A DNA stretch of 9,124 bases from assembly GCA_903823545.1 (NCBI GenBank), contig CAIJTL010000318.1, positions 1 through 9,124 of the forward strand. Reading direction: 5' to 3'. The DNA is from an uncultured Planctomycetaceae bacterium. GTDB lineage: Bacteria > Planctomycetota > Planctomycetia > Planctomycetales > Planctomycetaceae. Position numbers and translations under genes: made by a program. Below, one piece after another: positions 1 through 5,027 of this stretch; position 1 is the first letter of the stretch; every line of letters starts with the position of its first letter. The notes beneath the pieces were generated by a model. That model saw only the letters and a program-made list of their open reading frames with translations. It searched no databases and was not told where the DNA came from.

Positions 1-36
1 CCCAATTGACGTTGTTCAAGCACCGAATGGCGAGCG

Positions 37-957
37 ATGGGAAATCCTAAAACGATTTTGTTTGTTGTTCTCGGCTTCGTCACCATTTGGTTTGTAGTCG
101 TGGGAATTTGGTTGGCTCGAAAGGCCCAATCAGTGAATTCCGTTGGCGAAAATGGCCAGACTGGATTTCATGCAGTCGTCGCGTTCGTCTGTGCGTTCTT
201 CGACACGCTCGGCATCGGTTGCTTCGCTCCGACAGCGGCGGCATTTAAGTTCAAAAGTTCGGTTCCCGACGAAAAAATTCCGGGGACTCTGAATGTCGGT
301 TATGCGATCCCGACGATCGCTCAGGCATTTATTTACATCGAGTCTGTCGAGGTGGATTTCACAACGCTCGCGTCGATGATCGGAGCAGCGGTTCTCGGCA
401 GCTGGCTAGGAGCCGGCTTTGTGGCGCACTGGTCGCGGCGAAAAGTTCAACTCGGCATGGGAGCCGCTTTGTTGGCTGCTGCAACGCTGATGTTGATGAA
501 GCAGTTTAATGTCTTTCCGCCGGGCGGTGAGGCGCTCGCGCTTGATGGAGCTTGGCTGGGTGTGGGGCTTGTTGCCAACTTTGCATTAGGCGCGTTGATG
601 ACTTTGGGGATCGGTTTGTACGGCCCCTGTTTGATCTTGGTCAGCTTGTTAGGGATGAGTCCGCGAGCCGCATTTCCAATTATGGCCGGCTCCTGCGCAT
701 TCCTCATGCCGATCGGCGGCCTACGGTTTGTTCGCGAAGGAAGCTGTAGCTTCAGTGCTGCCATCGTAATGACACTGGCTGGAATCCCGGCCGTCTTAAT
801 CGCAGCCTTTCTCGTCAAGCAGTTGCCGCTGGAATACGTCCGATGGCTGGTGGTCGTCGTCGTGGCTTACGCCGCATTGATGATGCTGAAATCTGCACGA
901 ACTGAGCGGCCGCTGGTGGAGGTCAATAACCAAGCCTCAAATTCCAACGCCCAATGA
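37..957 (+). CDS. TauE/SafE family membrane permease (probable anion/sulfite exporter type)
   Basis: Predicted 306-residue inner-membrane protein. Hydrophobic segments lie at about 6-26, 44-70, 86-103, 109-131, 137-155, 169-205, 212-229, 237-261 and 266-285, so about eight to nine helices. Two related glycine-rich motifs, TLGIG at 57-61 and MTLGIGLYGP at 188-197, sit in the two halves; this repeated-half layout and the GIG motifs are typical of the TauE/SafE (formerly DUF81) family. Members move sulfite, sulfoacetate or other small organic anions; the substrate here cannot be read from sequence. The 39-residue stretch before the first GIG motif includes one extra N-terminal helix. The C-terminal tail (286-306) is polar. 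The start ATG has only a weak purine-rich upstream stretch. The hydratase gene follows after 45 bases on the same strand, so co-transcription is likely. Family confidence is good; substrate unknown. Confidence 0.82.
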   Translation: MGNPKTILFVVLGFVTIWFVVVGIWLARKAQSVNSVGENGQTGFHAVVAFVCAFFDTLGIGCFAPTAAAFKFKSSVPDEKIPGTLNVGYAIPTIAQAFIYIESVEVDFTTLASMIGAAVLGSWLGAGFVAHWSRRKVQLGMGAALLAAATLMLMKQFNVFPPGGEALALDGAWLGVGLVANFALGALMTLGIGLYGPCLILVSLLGMSPRAAFPIMAGSCAFLMPIGGLRFVREGSCSFSAAIVMTLAGIPAVLIAAFLVKQLPLEYVRWLVVVVVAYAALMMLKSARTERPLVEVNNQASNSNAQ

Positions 958-1002
958 ATGTCCAAATCACAAGCCCCCCAAAAGTAGCGAAGGGTCTCCG
1001 TT

Positions 1003-1788
1003 ATGAATCGCGATCACGCACAGCAAGCGGCAGAATTGCTTTGGAAAACGTGGATATCGGAGCGACGCATCGACGCAATTCCTGAAGCCTTGCGACCTTT
1101 GTCGCGAGCGGACGGGTATCAAATTCAACAACAGATGGCGGAGCAATCCGGGCAGCCGACCGTTGGTTGGAAGATAGCAGCAACGAGTGTTGCCGGTCAG
1201 AAGCATTTGCAAGTGGATGGCCCGCTGGCAGGCCGACTCTTGGCAAATCGAGTTCATCACGATGGGGCTCCGATCGTACTTGGAGGCAACGCGATGAGAG
1301 TTGCAGAGGCCGAGTTTGCATTTCGCCTCGGCCGCAACCTGCCGCCGCGATCGCAGCCATATGAACTGGCCGAAGTGATGGCAGCGGTCGACACATTGCA
1401 TCCAGCGATCGAGATTCCTGATTCGCGTTACAATGACTTCTGCATCGTCGGCTCGCCGCAACTCATCGCCGACAATGCGTGTGCTCATTACTTCGTATTG
1501 GGCTCCGCGACAACTGCCGACTGGCGTGCGATCGACCTCGCCACCCACGTCGTTAAAGCGGATCTTGATGGCGTGGCGACTCGTGATGGAATCGGTTCGA
1601 ACGTGCTAGGGGATCCGAGATTGGCGATGACCTGGATCGCCAACGAACTCCGACAACACAACATCGGCCTCTGCGCGGGCGAAATCGTCACGACTGGAAC
1701 GAGCATCGTCCCGATCCCCATTCAACTTGGCAGCCACATCCGCGCCGACTTCGGCTGCATCGGAGTAGTGACGACGCAGTTGGTCTAG
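1003..1788 (+). CDS. 2-keto-4-pentenoate hydratase-like enzyme (MhpD/HpaH, FAH superfamily)
   Basis: Predicted cytoplasmic 261-residue protein, the normal length for this family. Known members add water across the double bond of 2-hydroxy-pentadienoate-type acids during meta-cleavage of aromatic compounds, using a divalent metal. Seen here: GWKIAATS with Lys57; the acidic metal-ligand pattern AEAEFAF (Glu102, Glu104) followed by HPAIEIPDSRY (Glu137); and the C-terminal family signature with NVLGDPRLAMTWIANEL at 200-216 and GEIVTTGTS at 226-234. This spacing matches that of the three glutamate ligands in MhpD. The start is supported by GAAGGG at 989-994, eight bases before the ATG. It sits between a permease gene and a Tat-signal gene with short gaps. 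No other aromatic meta-pathway genes are visible, so the substrate is open; 2-oxo-hept-4-ene-dioate hydratase or a decarboxylase relative is also possible. Confidence 0.85.
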   Translation: MNRDHAQQAAELLWKTWISERRIDAIPEALRPLSRADGYQIQQQMAEQSGQPTVGWKIAATSVAGQKHLQVDGPLAGRLLANRVHHDGAPIVLGGNAMRVAEAEFAFRLGRNLPPRSQPYELAEVMAAVDTLHPAIEIPDSRYNDFCIVGSPQLIADNACAHYFVLGSATTADWRAIDLATHVVKADLDGVATRDGIGSNVLGDPRLAMTWIANELRQHNIGLCAGEIVTTGTSIVPIPIQLGSHIRADFGCIGVVTTQLV

Positions 1789-1824
1789 CCGTGAAATTGC
1801 CCTCAATGAGGTTGCCGCAAAATC

Positions 1825-1829
1825 GGGGA
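1825..1829 (+). promoter_or_regulatory. Ribosome binding site that fixes the start of the Tat-signal gene
   Basis: GGGGA lies six bases upstream of the ATG at 1836. The reading frame is open back to a GTG at 1791 and has another ATG at 1806, but those starts would put 10-15 extra residues before the twin-arginine motif and lack a comparable purine box. The 1836 start gives the compact Tat signal expected. Confidence 0.5.
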
Positions 1830-1835
1830 ACTCAC

Positions 1836-3134
1836 ATGGCCGACAGACCGACTCGACGCCTGTTCTTGCAAGCTTCGCTTGGTGCAGCGGGACTCAGTCC
1901 ATGTGGCTCGTGGGATGTCGCACGGCTGATTGCCGATGAGTCGATAACGAGAACTTCGAGACCCTCGGAGCGACGAACAAAATTGCCCGTCGCGGCGGTG
2001 GTGACCGTGTACCGGAAAGGTTCGCATGCAGATGTCATCGTTGGAAAGATTCTGGAGGGTTGGTCTCAGGACGGTGGACCAGGGCCAGATTTGGAACTTG
2101 TGTCGTTGTTTGTTGACCAGTCTGGAGACGGAGATCTGAGTGTCACGCTGGGGAAGAAGCACGGTTTTCGCGTTGCTAAAACCATTCGAGAAGCACTCAC
2201 ATTGGGAACCGACTCGCTGGCGGTGGCAGGTGTGTTGTCAGTCGGTGAGCATGGGCATTATCCGAGTGTTCCTGAAACTCAACAGGTGATGTATCCCCGA
2301 CGGCGGTTCTTTGACGAGATCGCGGCAACGTTTAGGGAATGTCACAAAGCAGTCCCGGTCTTCAATGACAAGCATCTCTCGTATGGATGGGGCGATGCGA
2401 AGCACATGTATGACACGGCTCGCGAACTACGGATACCATTCATGGCAGGCTCATCGGTACCTGTCGCGTGGCGGAAGCCATCTGTGACGATTCCGCTTGG
2501 TTCGGAACTCACCGAAGCAATCGCGATTGGGCATGGAGGGTTGGAGGCATACGGCTTTCATGCGATCGAAGGGATGCAATGTCTGATGGAGCGACGCAAT
2601 CGTGGCGAATCGGGAGTCAAATCTGTTCAAGCGGTGACGGGTGATGGAATTTGGCAAGCTGAGAAAGCGGGCCGCTGGTCACGATCGTTGTTCGATGCGG
2701 TCGTGGCAGCCACGCCGACCCCATACAACGGCAAATCTCCGCGCCCAAAAGAAATGGCCCAGGACGCGGTTTTCTACTTGATTGACTATCGCGACGGGAC
2801 GCGAGCGACCATGGCAATGAATACCGGTTTCGCTCACGAGTTCGCCTGTGCCGTTTCGGTGCGAGGAATGAAAGAGCCGTTGGCACTCACTTACGTTCTG
2901 GAAGAAGCACCGCCGTACCGTCATTTCGAGCATCTACTCCGGGCGATCGAGCAGATGATTCATTCCGGTAAGCCCCCGTACCCTGTCGAGCGAACGCTGC
3001 TGACTACTGGCATTCTCGACGCGGCCTTGCACAGCCTAGGTGACAAGGGCCGCCGGCTGGAAACGCCGCATTTGGCGGTCACTTACGAGCCGGTTGACTG
3101 GCCGTTTGCGAAAGGAGTGCCAGGCCCGTCGTGA
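1836..3134 (+). CDS. Tat-exported conserved protein of unknown function
   Basis: 432-residue protein. The N-terminus has a twin-arginine motif, TRRLFLQAS at 6-14, then a short apolar stretch to about residue 23, so Tat export in a folded state is expected. The mature part from about residue 50 begins with a beta-strand-like segment (PVAAVVTVYRKGSHAD) that reads like the first strand of a Rossmann fold, followed by VAGVLSVGEHGHYP at 130-143, whose glutamate and two histidines could bind metal or substrate. Further on are VFNDKHLSYGWGD (175-187) and MAGSSVPVAWR (203-213). The C-terminal TTGILDAALHSLGDKGRRLETP (390-411) resembles the closing helix of Gfo/Idh/MocA-type oxidoreductases, so a distant relationship is my inference; no GxGxxG dinucleotide-binding loop is visible. 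It is the last gene of the plus-strand run and converges on the ceramidase-like gene. I do not recognise a characterised function. Confidence 0.8.
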   Translation: MADRPTRRLFLQASLGAAGLSPCGSWDVARLIADESITRTSRPSERRTKLPVAAVVTVYRKGSHADVIVGKILEGWSQDGGPGPDLELVSLFVDQSGDGDLSVTLGKKHGFRVAKTIREALTLGTDSLAVAGVLSVGEHGHYPSVPETQQVMYPRRRFFDEIAATFRECHKAVPVFNDKHLSYGWGDAKHMYDTARELRIPFMAGSSVPVAWRKPSVTIPLGSELTEAIAIGHGGLEAYGFHAIEGMQCLMERRNRGESGVKSVQAVTGDGIWQAEKAGRWSRSLFDAVVAATPTPYNGKSPRPKEMAQDAVFYLIDYRDGTRATMAMNTGFAHEFACAVSVRGMKEPLALTYVLEEAPPYRHFEHLLRAIEQMIHSGKPPYPVERTLLTTGILDAALHSLGDKGRRLETPHLAVTYEPVDWPFAKGVPGPS

Positions 3135-3160
3135 TGTAACGGCAAGCTGGCTGCTTGTGG

Positions 3161-4669
3161 CTATGGCTCTGAACTGGTCGCTGCTTCGCGCAGGAGACCG
3201 AGCGCAGTTTCGACGAGTATCTCGCCTCCGCCGGGCTGCAACGCAGAGTTTGTGACTTCATAGCTGCCACCAACGTAGGCCGCTCGGTTAGGAATGTAGA
3301 TCGACTCAACATGGTTCGAGAGTTCGATAACCAACGTCGTCTTGAATGGCGAGCCTTGCTTAATCGCCAAGCCCAGTTCGACGAAAACCTCACCGGGGAG
3401 GCAGACGATCGCAATGTCGCGACCGATTGCCATGACTGTGACACCGACCGGAAGCGAGTCACCAATTCCTGCGAGTGAGCGACTCAAACCCCAAGTGATA
3501 TGCAGGGGCGTGTTCGTAAACGGTTCGCGGTGCAGCAATTGGTCGAGCATCAATTTCTTATACGCGGTGACGTGGTCGAGGAACTCGACCGGCTGCTTGC
3601 GATTGGCGAGGTCGAGAATCTTGAGCGAACGAGCGATCTCTTCCTTGGTCGCGTCTTCCAGTGGCAGCTTCACGACTCGTGATTTCACGACGAGGTCCGT
3701 TTGCTCGATCCTCTTGAGATTGCCGAGTTGTTTCTGAATCGTCTCGCCAATTGAGTTGCCGATGAAGTCCGCCGTGTTCCGAACCTTGCTGCGCGGGTTC
3801 GCGTGATTAATGTCACCGCAACAGCCAGTTCCGAAGATCGAAACGATGTCCGAGCCAATTCCCTTTCGCAGAGTCTGCTCGATGAAATACGGGTAGTCGG
3901 CACTCCATTTCAGGCCACCGACGGTATCGAGATGCAACGCAAAGTTGCTCACAACACCGAGGGACTTGCCGTTCGCATCACGCACAGCCAACAACGCGAT
4001 CTCTGGGTCGATTGGCCCAGCAACTCGAACTACATCAGGATTGTCATGGCTCATCCAGGTTCGGACGCTGCCGTCGCGCATGACCGAACGACGATTGAAC
4101 GACACAGGGGTCGCCTGCGTCGCGGAGCCGTAATCCAATGTCGCAGGTTTTGCACCTGAGTGAGCGACTGCGATGACCTCCACCAAGTTGTTGATGAGCT
4201 TGTCGATGTATGCCGCCCGCAACGGGTCTTGCTTCTCGTTACCGAGCCTGAGCCACAGTTCTTTCATGTAATCAGGCGCGGTGTGCGAGTGCGTGGCGGA
4301 GATCACGATGTGCGTCGCCGGGATGCCAGTTTTTTCAGAAGCTCGTAGGCGAACAGCCTGCGAAAGGTCTGTCGCAATTCCGATCAAGTCGCAAACCACC
4401 AGGGCGGCCTCGGCGTTTGCATCACGGAACACGATCGCCTTCGCTTTCAACGGATCAACGGTGCCTTCGGCCAATCGTTCGTGGTAATAGCCCGCAATTG
4501 GAAAACCGACCGGCGGCGTGATGTCCGACTCAGCAATACCAACTCGCAGTGAGTCCGCTGAAAAGCCAGTTGTCGTGCTGACGACCAGCCAGAACGCACC
4601 GGCAACAAGCTGACCAAGAATGAAACGCCCGCTGAGAAACTGTCGCGTGGGAAAAAACTTCAACATCAT
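3161..4669 (-). CDS. Secreted neutral/alkaline ceramidase-like hydrolase, short form
   Basis: 502 residues, with an N-terminal Sec signal: basic start, hydrophobic 16-34, likely cleavage after FSA near residue 38. The mature protein matches the N-terminal catalytic domain of neutral ceramidase. Zinc-site candidates are visible in order: THSHTAP at 126-132 (His127/His129), SNFALH with His246, CLPGE with Glu427 and GGSYEV with Tyr470, the same His, His, Glu, Tyr order as the bacterial enzyme. Characterised neutral ceramidases carry the nucleophile serine in GDVSPN; here the matching segment is GDINHAN (285-291), so the serine is Asn288. The usual C-terminal immunoglobulin-like domain is absent, since family enzymes run to about 650 or more residues. 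It is therefore probably a zinc amidase or hydrolase of unknown substrate. GAGG (4675-4678 on the complement) supports the start; a second ATG lies three bases in. It is downstream of the RTX gene on the same strand, past a terminator. Confidence 0.83.
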   Translation of the reverse strand: MMLKFFPTRQFLSGRFILGQLVAGAFWLVVSTTTGFSADSLRVGIAESDITPPVGFPIAGYYHERLAEGTVDPLKAKAIVFRDANAEAALVVCDLIGIATDLSQAVRLRASEKTGIPATHIVISATHSHTAPDYMKELWLRLGNEKQDPLRAAYIDKLINNLVEVIAVAHSGAKPATLDYGSATQATPVSFNRRSVMRDGSVRTWMSHDNPDVVRVAGPIDPEIALLAVRDANGKSLGVVSNFALHLDTVGGLKWSADYPYFIEQTLRKGIGSDIVSIFGTGCCGDINHANPRSKVRNTADFIGNSIGETIQKQLGNLKRIEQTDLVVKSRVVKLPLEDATKEEIARSLKILDLANRKQPVEFLDHVTAYKKLMLDQLLHREPFTNTPLHITWGLSRSLAGIGDSLPVGVTVMAIGRDIAIVCLPGEVFVELGLAIKQGSPFKTTLVIELSNHVESIYIPNRAAYVGGSYEVTNSALQPGGGEILVETALGLLREAATSSEP

Positions 4670-4783
4670 TTTGGCCTCAATAGGAAAGGTTCAATCGAAC
4701 TGCCACATTGTGAGGCCAATAGCGGCTCTGTGAAGAGATACCAACAAGATGCCGCGCACACGCTCAACGCAACCCGAGAAGAG

Positions 4784-4859
4784 AGGGCGAGACTCCTGCC
4801 GAGCCGCTGCGGACGGCTGATATCCAATGACTTGCGCGGCTCGACAGGAACCTCGCCTC
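4784..4859 (-). repeat. Long imperfect inverted repeat, RNA hairpin on the minus strand
   Basis: Two 23-base arms, 4784-4806 and 4837-4859, flank a 30-base centre. At the DNA level they differ from perfect complementarity at five positions. Read as minus-strand RNA, four of these five become G-U pairs, leaving 22 of 23 paired positions and a single A-C mismatch near the base. On the plus strand the same positions would be A-C mismatches. The fold therefore favours the strand on which the RTX and ceramidase-like genes are transcribed. The centre can also form a smaller alternative stem. There is no U-tract after it, so it is not a simple terminator. It resembles dispersed intergenic repeats I associate with planctomycete genomes, but that is memory, not a search. 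Confidence 0.7.
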
Positions 4860-4962
4860 CCGAATTCCTGGTTCTCGAATAGCCTCTCACCAGTTGTCAT
4901 CGCAGCGGTCAAACTGTTGAGGAGGCTCACAACGTGGGAGCTTGTGGCTACGAGACGAAACG

Positions 4963-4991
4963 AAAAAGCCCATGCCAGATGGCATGGGCTT
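4963..4991 (-). terminator. Intrinsic terminator of the RTX gene
   Basis: A perfect 11-base-pair stem (4966-4976 with 4981-4991) closes a four-base loop, ATCT on the minus strand. On the minus strand it is followed by a run of five T (4963-4967, partly within the stem base). It lies 37 bases beyond the RTX stop codon. The plus-strand side has only a short T pair after the stem, so the terminator is directed at the minus-strand transcript. Confidence 0.82.
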
Positions 4992-5027
4992 CGTTCGCAC
5001 TCAGACTCTAATCAACCTCTTGCTTGA

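Larger units (their letters stand above)
4670..5027. other. Intergenic region between RTX gene and ceramidase-like gene
   Basis: These 358 bases hold, in minus-strand order, the RTX terminator (4963-4991), the long hairpin-forming element (4784-4859) and the ceramidase-like gene's leader. I see no convincing -35/-10 pair for the ceramidase-like gene. A 74-codon frame (4666-4890, minus, GTG start) runs through the hairpin and its stop overlaps the next ATG, but its composition is not gene-like. Confidence 0.6.

Noticed and set aside
2..11. The 10-mer CCAATTGACG occurs at 2-11 and again at 7463-7472
   Set aside because: Many pairs of matching 10-mers are expected by chance in a window of this size; the flanks do not match.
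2..97. Open frame from the window edge to a TAG at 95-97, containing APNGERWEIL, similar to the end of glyoxalase/VOC-type domains
   Set aside because: It would overlap the permease gene by about 60 bases, and two other frames also run in from the edge and stop at 7-9 and 48-50. Too little sequence to choose which, if any, is the tail of an upstream gene.
3143..3157. Small inverted repeat CAAGC-TGGCT-GCTTG between the convergent genes, possible shared terminator
   Set aside because: Only five base pairs and no T-tract on either side.
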